From contig JAIXYQ010000002.1 of assembly GCA_027490145.1 (NCBI GenBank), positions 1 through 64,000 of the forward strand: a stretch of DNA of 64,000 nucleotides, given 5' to 3'. The translations under genes were made by a program, and so were the position numbers. The notes beneath the pieces were generated by a model. The model saw nothing but the letters and a program-made list of their open reading frames with translations. It was not told where the DNA came from and did not search any database. The stretch is from Planctomycetaceae bacterium. GTDB taxonomy: Bacteria; Planctomycetota; Phycisphaerae; Phycisphaerales; SM1A02. Every line of letters starts with the position of its first letter. The stretch's first letter is position 1. Shown here in pieces: positions 16,988 to 24,712 of the stretch.

Positions 16988-18054
16988 CACGGTGAGGTTC
17001 CTTCCTGGAGCAATCGGGTCCGGACGGTGGAAGCGCCGCGGGCATCGCCGGCGGCATCGAGCGCCTGCGCACCAAGGGCGGCGCAGGTCGCGGAAAGCAT
17101 GGGAATCGAGGCGTCGTCGCACGACACGACGGTCAGGAACTGCTCGGCCGCGTCCAGGGCGAACCGACGCGCCTGGACCGAGCCAGGCTTGGCGGCGCGG
17201 GCCTCGAGCATGAGCGACTGGCCGATGGCCACCCTGCACCAGTGCCGGACGGGAGTCTCGGTCCGGGACAGCATGTCGGCAAGCGATTCGCGTGCACGCT
17301 CGCGTGCGCTCGACGCCTCGCCGAGTGCCTCGAGCCACTGCTCGAGCACGAGTCGCTCACGTCGCATGGCATCATCCTTCGCGGCGCCGCGCGGTGGCTT
17401 GGGCATGGGCTTGGCCGCAACGCCCGCCTGACGCGCGGCGACTTCACGCAGGAGCGCCCCCCACGCCGATGCACGCGGCGCCGACGACGGCGCACCATCG
17501 AAGGCCGTCCATGCCTCGCGCGCCTCCGCGGGATCGGCATACGCCGGACAGAGATCCGCGGGCCATGACGCGCTCGACGCGATGGACGCGGCTGACGGAG
17601 AAGACGCGGCCGACGCGTCAGGCGAGAGATCCATCGCCCTCAGCTGCGCCAACGCCGCCGCGGTGGCACGGCCGCAGGCCTGCAGCGAACGGGCCCACTG
17701 CTGCCACGCAGCCTGCACGCACTCGCCGCGCGCGCCGGCCAGCAGTTCCGTCGCACGCCCAAAGGCCTCGGCGGCGAGCGCTGCATCTCCACGCGCGAGC
17801 CGCTGCTCGCCGCGACGGGCGGCATCGCCGGCCTCGATCCACGATGACCACGCTGGATCCACGGGCGCGATGGTGCGCACGTCGGACCAGGCCAGCGAGA
17901 TCCTGGCCGCGCTGCCATCGATCGCGATGACGAGACCGCACGCATCGGCGTGGGCGACCGTGCCGCGCACCGCCGCACCGCCCCACGGCGTGCACTCGAC
18001 CTGGTCAACGGCGAGCGTCACGAGCAAGAGCATGGTGGGTACGAGCGACATCAC
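16987..18054 (-). CDS. Secreted protein of unknown function in VWA/ExbBD cluster
   Basis: 355 residues with an N-terminal signal-like hydrophobic stretch (2-15). A small beta-rich segment (about 25-65: GAAVRGTVAHADACGLVIAIDG) follows, and then alanine-rich helices that look like tandem tetratricopeptide-type hairpins (AARRGEQRLARGDAALAAEAFGRATELL). It has no catalytic motif I recognise. The ATG overlaps the VWA gene stop as ATGA, and its own stop overlaps the exbB start, so it is locked between the two. Confidence 0.6.
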   Translation of the reverse strand: MMSLVPTMLLLVTLAVDQVECTPWGGAAVRGTVAHADACGLVIAIDGSAARISLAWSDVRTIAPVDPAWSSWIEAGDAARRGEQRLARGDAALAAEAFGRATELLAGARGECVQAAWQQWARSLQACGRATAAALAQLRAMDLSPDASAASSPSAASIASSASWPADLCPAYADPAEAREAWTAFDGAPSSAPRASAWGALLREVAARQAGVAAKPMPKPPRGAAKDDAMRRERLVLEQWLEALGEASSARERARESLADMLSRTETPVRHWCRVAIGQSLMLEARAAKPGSVQARRFALDAAEQFLTVVSCDDASIPMLSATCAALGAQALDAAGDARGASTVRTRLLQEGTSP

Positions 18055-18986
18055 GGCGGTCCCTCGGGCACGAAGGTGAAGCTTCCCCCACTGACGGCCG
18101 CCACCCGCTGCAACTGCACCTTCCCTGCATCGCTCCCGAGGGCGATGCAGTGGATGACCGCGGGCCGCCCCGAGGCATTCAGTGCCAGGATCGCGTCGAC
18201 CTCCTCGGGATTGATCTCGCCGTCGCTGAGGAAGTACACGAGGTCCGGTCGTTCGCCCTGGCCGAACGCGCGGCGGAACGCGCCGATGGGCGACGTGTCG
18301 CCCGATGGCCGCATGCCCGCGAGGAACGACGCGAAGTCATCGCGCGATGCACCGCGCAGGCGGGTGAAGGTGTCGAAGCCCGGCGGCGAGACGACCATCG
18401 TGTCGTAGAAGAGCACGCATGCCTTGGCGTAGTCGGGCAGGCCCCAAACCGCCGAGGTGACCTCCGCGCGCGCAACAGCCATGCGGTTGCCGCGCGACAT
18501 CGAGCCGCTCTTGTCGACGATGAACGCCACGCGGCGCCCCGTGCCCTGCACGCCGAAGAACGTGGTGCCGCCCCCACCGCCGCCACCGAAGCCGGTGCCC
18601 CCACCGCCGCCCGCGCCCAACCCAGTTCCCGTGCCGAATCCACTGTCGATCGGCACGGGTGATCCTTGGCTCGGCAGCGGCATCGCCTCGGCACTCGTGG
18701 GCTCGGCGGCGCCAGACGACTCGAGCGCAGGCATGTCGTCGGCCAGTTCGTCGGAAGGCTCGGCGGGGCGTTCGAGCGGCGTCGGCGCGGCGAGCACGAC
18801 ATCGAAGACCTCGAACTCGGGCTCCGTCGCGACCGGGCGCAGGATCGGGATCAGGGCGAGCACGCCGACCAGCAGCAGGTGGAACGGCACGCTGAAGGCC
18901 ACGCCGAGCAGGATGGCGCGCAACAGCCGGGGCGCGCGCACGGGTGGCGCGTCGCTCTCCTGCCGTGCTCCTGCAGCCGACTGCAC
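18051..18986 (-). CDS. Membrane-anchored von Willebrand factor A protein
   Basis: First gene of the cluster, 311 residues from a GTG start at 18986. One transmembrane helix (about 24-49) is followed by an acidic/Pro/Ser linker, a glycine-rich spacer (about 117-140), and a VWA domain from about 150. The MIDAS metal site is intact: DKSGSMS (Asp158), a downstream threonine in SGDTSP, and an aspartate in YFLSDGE. VWA domains bind protein ligands through a divalent metal. The GTG is preceded at 6 bases by a perfect AGGAGG (18993-18998), which favours it over an upstream GTG at 19046 that lies outside the -10 element. Confidence 0.82.
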   Translation of the reverse strand: MQSAAGARQESDAPPVRAPRLLRAILLGVAFSVPFHLLLVGVLALIPILRPVATEPEFEVFDVVLAAPTPLERPAEPSDELADDMPALESSGAAEPTSAEAMPLPSQGSPVPIDSGFGTGTGLGAGGGGGTGFGGGGGGGTTFFGVQGTGRRVAFIVDKSGSMSRGNRMAVARAEVTSAVWGLPDYAKACVLFYDTMVVSPPGFDTFTRLRGASRDDFASFLAGMRPSGDTSPIGAFRRAFGQGERPDLVYFLSDGEINPEEVDAILALNASGRPAVIHCIALGSDAGKVQLQRVAAVSGGSFTFVPEGPP

Positions 18987-18992
18987 GCGCTT

Positions 18993-19030
18993 CCTCCTCG
19001 TCCGTTGGACACGAAGGATTGTAGTACGCT
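18993..19030. promoter_or_regulatory. Divergent promoters and RBS: VWA cluster (-) and pyrH (+)
   Basis: On the minus strand TACAAT (plus 19018-19023) is a near-consensus -10. The AGGAGG ribosome site (plus 18993-18998) is 6 bases before the GTG at 18986, so this operon has a short true leader. On the plus strand TACGCT (19025-19030) lies 18 bases before the pyrH ATG. The two -10 elements are only 1 base apart, so the promoters probably exclude each other. Confidence 0.55.
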
Positions 19031-19048
19031 CCGACCGGATCCCCACCC

Positions 19049-19768
19049 ATGGCGAGCCCCTACAAGCGCATCCTCCTGAAGATCAGTGGCGAGTCGCTGG
19101 CCGAGCAAGGCCAGTTCGGCATCTCGCCGGGCGAACTCGCCGTCATCGCGGCCGAGATCGCGGCCGCCAAGCAGTCGGCGACCTTCGACCTCGCGGTCGT
19201 CGTCGGCGGCGGCAACATCATCCGGGGCGCCAAGCTCGCTGCCGCCGGCAAGTTCGACCAGAGCACGGCCGACTACATGGGCATGCTGGGCACCGTGATC
19301 AACGGGCTGGCGCTGAAGGAAGCCCTGGCCGCCGTGGGCGTCGAGAGCCGCGTCATGAGCGCGATCCTCCTGCCCTCGGTCGCCGAGTCGTTCATCCGTC
19401 CCCGGGCGCTGCGGCACTTCGAGAAGGGCCGCGTGGTCATCCTGACCGCGGGTACCGGCAATCCCTACTTCACCACCGACACCTGCGCGAGCCTGCGGGC
19501 CATCGAGCTCAATGCCGACGTGCTGCTCAAGGCCACCAAGGTCGATGGCGTCTACACCGCCGACCCCCGCAAGGACCCGGCGGCGCGGCGCTACGAATCG
19601 CTCACCTTCGGCGAAGCCGTCGAGAAGCAGCTCGGCGTCATGGACCTCACGGCCCTGACCATGTGCATGGAGCACAAGCTGCCGCTGATCGTCTTCGACT
19701 ACAAGGTGCCCGGCAACATCACGCGCGCCGTGCGCGGCGAACCGATCGGCACGCTGGTGAAGGCCTGA
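19049..19768 (+). CDS. pyrH: UMP kinase
   Basis: Cytosolic hexameric kinase that converts UMP to UDP in pyrimidine synthesis; bacterial UMP kinases belong to the amino acid kinase fold. The 239-residue protein is standard length. It has KISGESLAEQ near the N-terminus, the VVGGGNIIRG nucleotide loop near 51, TAGTGNPYFTTDT near 136, and the ATKVDGVYTADPRKDP block near 167. It is followed after 36 bases by frr, the conserved pyrH-frr pair. Confidence 0.97.
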   Translation: MASPYKRILLKISGESLAEQGQFGISPGELAVIAAEIAAAKQSATFDLAVVVGGGNIIRGAKLAAAGKFDQSTADYMGMLGTVINGLALKEALAAVGVESRVMSAILLPSVAESFIRPRALRHFEKGRVVILTAGTGNPYFTTDTCASLRAIELNADVLLKATKVDGVYTADPRKDPAARRYESLTFGEAVEKQLGVMDLTALTMCMEHKLPLIVFDYKVPGNITRAVRGEPIGTLVKA

Positions 19769-19804
19769 ACCGCCGCACCGAACCCCAAGGACCACGAGGA
19801 ACAC

Positions 19805-20371
19805 ATGGATCTGGACACCATCCTGCTCGAGTGCGAGGAACGCATGCAGAAGTCGGTCGACTACCTGCAGCGCGAACTGCGCGGGCTCCGCACCGGCCGC
19901 GCCAGCACCGCGCTGCTCGAGTACGTCAAGGTCGAGTACTACGGCAGCATGACCGACCTGCGCGAGCTCGCGGCGATCAGCGTGCCCGAAGCGTCGCAGC
20001 TGCTCTGCAAGCCCTTCGATCCCAGCGCGAAGGCCGCGATCATCCGGGCGATCGAGACCAGCGGCCTGGGCCTCAATCCGCAGGCCGAGGGCAACCAGAT
20101 CCGCATCAACGTGCCGCCACCGTCGGCGGACCGTCGCAAGCAGCTCGCCGGCCAGGTGAAGAAGCTCGCCGAGGAATCGCGCGTCTCGGTCCGCAACGAG
20201 CGGCGCGATGCGAACAAGGCCATCGACGTGGCCAAGGCCGACCCCAAGGTCAAGGTGAGCGAGGACCAGGCCAAGGGAGCCAAGGAATCCGTCGACGACC
20301 TGACCAAGCAGTACACCACCCGCATCGACGAGATGGCGGCGAAGAAGGTCGCGGAGATCGAGGAGATCTGA
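19805..20371 (+). CDS. frr: Ribosome recycling factor
   Basis: RRF splits post-termination ribosomes together with EF-G. The 188 residues match the family length (185). Recognisable blocks are the N-terminal helix, RELRGLRTGRASTALLEYVKVEYYGS near 25-50, and LTKQYTTRIDEMAAKKVAEIEEI at the C-terminus. A GAGGA ribosome site precedes the ATG. It lies in the pyrH-frr-nrdR run, and 55 bases separate it from nrdR. Confidence 0.97.
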   Translation: MDLDTILLECEERMQKSVDYLQRELRGLRTGRASTALLEYVKVEYYGSMTDLRELAAISVPEASQLLCKPFDPSAKAAIIRAIETSGLGLNPQAEGNQIRINVPPPSADRRKQLAGQVKKLAEESRVSVRNERRDANKAIDVAKADPKVKVSEDQAKGAKESVDDLTKQYTTRIDEMAAKKVAEIEEI

Positions 20372-20426
20372 CCGTCGTGCGGGTGCCGACGGGTCATCCG
20401 CCCATTCACCGCCGGGAGGACTGAGC

Positions 20427-20939
20427 ATGCGCTGCCCGAATCCCGATTGCACCGCCCTCGACACCAACGTCGTCGACAGCCGCCCCGCCGAGGAGGGTGG
20501 CGCGGTGCGCCGGCGCCGTGAGTGCAAGGCCTGCGGCCGGCGCTTCACGACCTTCGAGCGCATCGAGCGCGCCGAGCGGCTCATGGTGATCAAGCGCGAC
20601 GGCTCGCGCGTGGCCTTCGACGGCGAGCGCGTGCTGGCCGGCATCCAGCAGGCGTGCTCGAAGCGGCCCATCGAGGCCGCCATCATGGAACGGATCGCCA
20701 CGCAGGTCGAGGATGAGCTGCACCGGCGCTTCGCCCGCGAGGTCGACAGTGCCGAGATCGGCCGATCGGTCGCCGTGCGCCTGCGCGAGGTCGATCCCGT
20801 GGCCTACATCCGCTACGCGAGCGTGTACTACGCCTTCCGCTCCGTCGAGGACTTCGCCGCGGAAATCACTGCACTCCAGGAGCGGCCGCCCGTGGGGGAC
20901 CACCCCACCCTCTTCGGCGAGGGCAAGCCCAAGTCCTGA
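20427..20939 (+). CDS. nrdR: Transcriptional repressor NrdR
   Basis: NrdR represses ribonucleotide reductase genes in response to ATP/dATP. The 170-residue protein has an N-terminal zinc ribbon formed by CPNPDC (3-8) and CKACGRRF (near 32). The ATP-cone domain starts at LMVIKRDGSRVAFDGERVLAGI (about 52-73), and YIRYASVYYAFRSVEDF lies near 130-146. It has a strong ribosome site (GGGAGGA) before the ATG. No nrd gene is in this window, so its targets are elsewhere. It is probably cotranscribed with pyrH and frr. Confidence 0.96.
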   Translation: MRCPNPDCTALDTNVVDSRPAEEGGAVRRRRECKACGRRFTTFERIERAERLMVIKRDGSRVAFDGERVLAGIQQACSKRPIEAAIMERIATQVEDELHRRFAREVDSAEIGRSVAVRLREVDPVAYIRYASVYYAFRSVEDFAAEITALQERPPVGDHPTLFGEGKPKS

Positions 20940-20955
20940 GCGGCCCGTGGCGCGG

Positions 20956-20961
20956 TACCTT
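20956..20961 (+). promoter_or_regulatory. -10-like element before thrS
   Basis: TACCTT ends 8 bases before the thrS ATG and there is no Shine-Dalgarno sequence between. This fits a leaderless or near-leaderless thrS transcript and leaves no room for a T-box leader. Confidence 0.4.
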
Positions 20962-20969
20962 CCGCCCCC

Positions 20970-23060
20970 ATGCCTCGCATCACGCTTCCTGACGGAACCG
21001 TCAAGTCCTACGACGCCCCCGTGACCGCCGCACAGGTCGCCGCCGACATCGGCGCCGGACTCGCGAAGGCCGCACTCGGTGCGAAGGTCGACGGCATCCT
21101 CGCCGACCTGGCCGCCACGCTCGACCGCGATTGCGCGCTGGCCATCGTCACCATGAAGCGCCGCGACGGCGGCATCGATCCCGAGGCGCTCACGCTGCTG
21201 CGCCACAGCGCCGCACACGTGATGGCCGAGGCCATCCAGCGCCTCTTCCCCCAGGTCCGGCTCGTCTACGGACCGCCCCTGGAGACCGGCTTCTACTACG
21301 ACATGGCCTTCCCCGACGGGAAGGTGCCGAGCACCGACGACTTCGCGCGCATCGAGGCCGAGATGGCCAGGATCGTCGCCGACGACCGGCGCTTCACGCG
21401 CTACGAGCTCGAGCTCGCGGCGGGCATGGACAAGCTCCGCGGTGAGGGGAGCAAGTACAAGCTCGACAACGCCGAGCGCGCCGCCGAGGCCGGCAGCACC
21501 ACGCTGAGCTGGTACGCGACCGGCACGCCGGGCAAGGACTGGGAGGACCTGTGCCGCGGCCCGCACGTGCCGAGCACCGGCCGCATCGGCGCCTTCAAGG
21601 TCATGAGCCTCGCCAGCAGCTACTGGAAGGGCGACGAGACCAGCGACCGCCTGACGCGCGTGTACGGCACGGCCTTCGCCACGAAGGCCGAGCTCGATGC
21701 GCACATGGTGCAGCTCGAGGAGGCGCGCAAGCGCGACCACCGCGTGCTCGGCAAGCAGCTGCGGCTCTTCCACATCGATGAGATGGTCGGCCAGGGGCTC
21801 ATCCTGTGGACACCCAAGGGCTCGATCGTCCGCAACGAACTGCAGAACTTCATCGGGGCCGAACTGCGCAAGCAGGGCTACCAGCAGGTCTACACGCCGC
21901 ACATCGGCAAGCTCGACCTGTACCGCACCAGCGGGCACTTCCCGTACTACCGCGAGAGCCAGTACCCCCCGATCGTCGAGCACGATGAGATGGCCAAGCT
22001 GGCCGCCGAGGGCTGCACCTGCGCGGACCTGAGCAACCGCATGGCCAAGGGCGAGGTCGACGGCTACATGCTCAAGCCGATGAACTGCCCGCACCACATC
22101 CGCATCTTCGCGAGTGCGCCGCACAGTTACCGCGACCTGCCCGTGCGGCTGGCTGAGTTCGGCACGGTCTACCGCTGGGAGCAGTCCGGCGAGATCGGCG
22201 GCATGACCCGCGTGCGCGGCTTCACGCAGGACGACGCGCACCTCTTCGTCCGCGAGGACCAGGTCGGCCAGGAAGTCCTCGGCTGCCTGTCGCTCGTGAA
22301 GATCATCTTCGCCACGCTCGGCATGAACGACTACCGCGTCCGCGTCGGCCTCCGCGATCCCGACAGCGCGAAGTACGTCGGCGACCCCGCCAACTGGGAC
22401 AAGGCCGAACAGGCCTGCCGCGATGCGGCCCGATCGCTCGGCGTGCCCTTCAGCGAGGAAGCCGGCGAGGCAGCCTTCTACGGCCCGAAGATCGACTTCG
22501 TCGTGAAGGACGTGATCGGCCGCTCCTGGCAGCTCGGCACGGTGCAGGTCGACTACAACCTGCCGATCCGCTTCGACCTCTCGTACGCGGGCGCCGACAA
22601 CCAGCCGCACCGCCCGGTCATGATCCACCGCGCGCCCTTCGGCAGCATGGAACGCTTCATCGGCTGCCTGATCGAGCACTTCGCCGGCGCATTCCCGCTC
22701 TGGCTGAGCCCGGAGCAGGTCCGCGTGCTGCCGATCTCGGAGAAGAGCGCGGCCTATGCGGACGAACTCTGCGCAGCCCTGCGCGCGCGCGGCATTCGCG
22801 CCGAGGCCGACCATTCGAACGAACGCGTGCAGGCCAAGATCAAGGTCGCCGCCGAGGAGAAGATCCCCTACATGGCGGTGGTCGGTCCCCGCGATGCCGA
22901 GGCCCGCGCCGTCAGCGTGCGCGCCCGCGGCATCGAGGCCAACCTCGGCGAGATGCCGTTCGATGCCTTCATCGACGGCATCGCCCGCGAGGCGGAGCAG
23001 CGGCTGCTGTCCGGCGCCCCCGGATCGGTGCAGGCGTCCTTCGCCGCCAAGGGCGCGTGA
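20970..23060 (+). CDS. thrS: Threonyl-tRNA synthetase
   Basis: Class II synthetase that charges tRNA-Thr. The 696 residues have an N-terminal TGS domain (1-62), the editing domain with LRHSAAHVMAEA near 74, and the catalytic core. The core contains MNCPHHIR (zinc Cys), FTQDDAH and the VMIHRAPFGSMERF motif 3 region. An anticodon-binding domain (about 585-696) ends the protein. All three zinc ligands appear present. A Cys-containing stretch of about 25 residues (AKLAAEGCTCADLSNRMA) sits just before motif MNCP, longer than in E. coli. The next plus-strand gene is infC, keeping the ancient thrS-infC order, but infC has its own promoter. Confidence 0.97.
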   Translation: MPRITLPDGTVKSYDAPVTAAQVAADIGAGLAKAALGAKVDGILADLAATLDRDCALAIVTMKRRDGGIDPEALTLLRHSAAHVMAEAIQRLFPQVRLVYGPPLETGFYYDMAFPDGKVPSTDDFARIEAEMARIVADDRRFTRYELELAAGMDKLRGEGSKYKLDNAERAAEAGSTTLSWYATGTPGKDWEDLCRGPHVPSTGRIGAFKVMSLASSYWKGDETSDRLTRVYGTAFATKAELDAHMVQLEEARKRDHRVLGKQLRLFHIDEMVGQGLILWTPKGSIVRNELQNFIGAELRKQGYQQVYTPHIGKLDLYRTSGHFPYYRESQYPPIVEHDEMAKLAAEGCTCADLSNRMAKGEVDGYMLKPMNCPHHIRIFASAPHSYRDLPVRLAEFGTVYRWEQSGEIGGMTRVRGFTQDDAHLFVREDQVGQEVLGCLSLVKIIFATLGMNDYRVRVGLRDPDSAKYVGDPANWDKAEQACRDAARSLGVPFSEEAGEAAFYGPKIDFVVKDVIGRSWQLGTVQVDYNLPIRFDLSYAGADNQPHRPVMIHRAPFGSMERFIGCLIEHFAGAFPLWLSPEQVRVLPISEKSAAYADELCAALRARGIRAEADHSNERVQAKIKVAAEEKIPYMAVVGPRDAEARAVSVRARGIEANLGEMPFDAFIDGIAREAEQRLLSGAPGSVQASFAAKGA

Positions 23061-23195
23061 GGAGGCTGGCGCAGCCGCGCCCGGCCGCGCGCCCCGCCTG
23101 ATGCACGGGTCCACCGGGCTCCAGCGACGGCCGTCGATCCCCTGCCTGGCGGGAGCATCTGCCCACCCCGCCGCAGCCGAATTCACGGCGTCTGC

Positions 23196-23224
23196 TTGTG
23201 CTGGGCCGGATCTTGGGCTAGTGT
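23196..23224 (+). promoter_or_regulatory. Promoter of infC
   Basis: TTGTGC (23196-23201), a 17-base spacer and TAGTGT (23219-23224) form a good sigma-70-type promoter in the 327-base space between thrS and infC. The expected transcript start is near 23231, giving a leader of almost 200 bases. Confidence 0.7.
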
Positions 23225-23229
23225 CCGAC

Positions 23230-23427
23230 CGACGCCTCGTGGCGTCGATTCCCCATGCAGCGGACCATCACCGAATGATGACTTCCCCCACTCGCGTCCT
23301 CCCATGAGGCCGTCGCGAGCGAGCATGGACATCCTCCACCCACGCAGTGGAATCCTGACATCAGGTTCACGGTCGCTGTCAGCGCGCCGTGGCCATTCCA
23401 GTCCGAGCTGACACCCAGGAGCCTCCC
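23230..23427 (+). promoter_or_regulatory. Structured infC leader
   Basis: The leader opens with a perfect 7-bp hairpin (CGACGCC 23230-23236, loop TCGT, GGCGTCG 23241-23247) right at the predicted transcript start. Two tiny frames follow. One encodes 7 residues from ATG 23254; the other encodes MMTSPTRVLP from ATG 23275 to the stop at 23307, and the two overlap at ATGATGA. Neither has a good ribosome site. The leader ends in CAGGAG, 6 bases before the proposed infC start. Confidence 0.45.
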
Positions 23428-24117
23428 ATCAGCCAGTTCCCGCCTCGCCGTCCCCCCTTCCAGCGCGACTTCGCCCCAGCCGGCCCGCGCATCAATGACC
23501 GCATCCGCATCAGCCCGATCCGCCTGATCGACGAGCACGGCACCATGATCGGCGTCGTCGAGACCGACGACGCCAAGCGCCGGGCACAGGAAGCCGGCCT
23601 CGACCTCGTCGAGATCGCCGGAGACGTGCGCCCGCCCGTCTGCAAGATCATGGACTTCGGCAAGTTCAAGTACGAGCAGGCGAAGACGGAGAAGAAGAAC
23701 CGCCAGAACTCCAAGGGCGGCGAACTGAAGGAAGTCCGGCTCGGCCGCAGCATGAAGATCGGCGTGCACGACGTCGAGCTCCGCGTGCGCCAGGCACGGG
23801 CCTTCCTCATCGAAGGCAACAAGGTCCAGATCGTCCAGAGCTTCCGCGGCGCGCGCGAGCTTGCGCACCGGGAGATCGGCGACCAACTCATCAAGCAGGT
23901 GATCGATGCCCTGCTCGACGTGGCCCGCCTCGACATGGCGCCGCGCATGGCCGGTCGCCGGCAGTCGGCGATCCTGTCGCCCGACCGCACCAAGATCGAG
24001 ACCTACAAGCGCAAGATGGCCTCCGAAGGCAAGAAGATCGAGGGCTCCAAGGAACTCCCGCCGCAGGAACCCGAGGCTGCCGACGACGGGCCGGACGACG
24101 GCGACCAGGCCGAGTGA
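23428..24117 (+). CDS. infC: Translation initiation factor IF-3, probable AUC start
   Basis: IF-3 binds the 30S subunit and rejects non-canonical start codons. The protein has the N-terminal domain RINDRIRISPIRLIDEHG, the linker rich in Lys, and the C-terminal domain with KEVRLGRSMKIGVHD and IVQSFRGARELAH. An Asp/Glu-rich tail ends it. I place the start at ATC 23428 because CAGGAG at 23416-23421 has ideal 6-base spacing to it. An in-frame GTG at 23389 lacks such a site. IF-3 genes of many bacteria use AUU, AUC or AUA for autoregulation, and Myxococcus uses AUC. This start gives 229 residues with about 20 residues before the conserved region. The product is certain; the start is probable. Confidence 0.9.
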   Translation: MSQFPPRRPPFQRDFAPAGPRINDRIRISPIRLIDEHGTMIGVVETDDAKRRAQEAGLDLVEIAGDVRPPVCKIMDFGKFKYEQAKTEKKNRQNSKGGELKEVRLGRSMKIGVHDVELRVRQARAFLIEGNKVQIVQSFRGARELAHREIGDQLIKQVIDALLDVARLDMAPRMAGRRQSAILSPDRTKIETYKRKMASEGKKIEGSKELPPQEPEAADDGPDDGDQAE

Positions 24118-24141
24118 TCCCGGGCCCGGCCCACGAACCAG

Positions 24142-24166
24142 ACCGCGCCGACCGGCGCGGTTTTTT
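24142..24166 (+). terminator. Intrinsic terminator after infC
   Basis: ACCGCGCCG (24142-24150) pairs with CGGCGCGGT (24153-24161) and is followed by a run of T. It lies 24 bases after the infC stop, where rpmI-rplT normally follow in other bacteria. Confidence 0.92.
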
Positions 24167-24177
24167 CATGGACCCTC

Positions 24178-24205
24178 TTGCATAGTATGCAACGCGCTGT
24201 ATATT
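24178..24205 (+). promoter_or_regulatory. argR promoter with overlapping ARG-box-like palindrome
   Basis: TTGCAT (24178-24183) and TATATT (24200-24205) with a 16-base spacer form a promoter. The perfect palindrome TTGCATAGTATGCAA (24178-24192) covers the -35 region, and the AT-rich TGTATATTCAT overlapping the -10 resembles an ARG-box half site (ATTCA). Two adjacent AT-rich sites in very GC-rich DNA, just upstream of argR, suggest ArgR autoregulation of the whole arg cluster. Confidence 0.6.
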
Positions 24206-24218
24206 CATCCACTTCCCC

Positions 24219-24686
24219 ATGGCCGCCACCAAGGTCCAACGCCACCGAGCCATCGCGCGCCTCATCGCAGGCGCCGAACTGCACAGCCAGCACGAACTCC
24301 AGCGCGAGCTCGCCGCGCAGGGCATCCGCACCACGCAAGCCACGCTGTCACGGGATCTTGCGGAGCTCGGGGTGCTCAAGGGTGCCTCCGGCTACCGCCT
24401 GCAGGATGCAGCGCCCGAACCCGCCGGCGATGCGCTCGATGCCCTGGTGCGCCGCCTGCTGGCCGGTGTCGAGCAGGCGGGCAACCTGGTGGTGCTCCAC
24501 ACCCCGCCGGGCCAGGCCAGCGCCCTCGCCGTCCAGCTCGATCGGTCGAGCATGCGCGGCGTCGTGGGCACGATCGCTGGCGATGATTGCGTCTTCGTGG
24601 CCACGCGTACGCCGTCCAACGCCAAGGAACTCGTGCGTCGCCTGACCGTCGCCGCCTCGCCCGCCCGCCGCAAGGCCACCGCTTGA
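24219..24686 (+). CDS. argR: Arginine repressor ArgR
   Basis: Hexameric arginine-dependent regulator of arginine genes. The 155 residues contain the N-terminal winged helix (about 5-65; QGIRTTQATLSRDLAELGVLK is the recognition region). The C-terminal arginine-binding trimerisation domain has GNLVVLHTPPGQASALAVQLD and GTIAGDDCVFVATRT, including the paired aspartates that bind arginine. It heads the arg gene run on the same strand, 26 bases before argC. Repressor-first organisation plus the palindrome in its promoter imply autoregulation. Confidence 0.95.
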   Translation: MAATKVQRHRAIARLIAGAELHSQHELQRELAAQGIRTTQATLSRDLAELGVLKGASGYRLQDAAPEPAGDALDALVRRLLAGVEQAGNLVVLHTPPGQASALAVQLDRSSMRGVVGTIAGDDCVFVATRTPSNAKELVRRLTVAASPARRKATA

Positions 24687-24712
24687 GCGGTCGGCTGCGC
24701 CCGTCCACCACC

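Noticed and set aside
18987-19046. GTG start at 19046 for the VWA protein
   Set aside because: It would place the -10 element TACAAT inside the gene and lacks a ribosome site; GTG 18986 has AGGAGG at ideal distance.
20940-20969. T-box or other leader control of thrS
   Set aside because: Only 30 bases separate nrdR and thrS and a -10-like element lies 8 bases before the ATG; there is no room for a T-box.
18851-23186. Long minus-strand frames opposite pyrH, frr, nrdR and thrS (616 and 926 residues)
   Set aside because: Both lie antisense to universally conserved genes, and the Gly/Asp/His/Val-rich translations have no domain.
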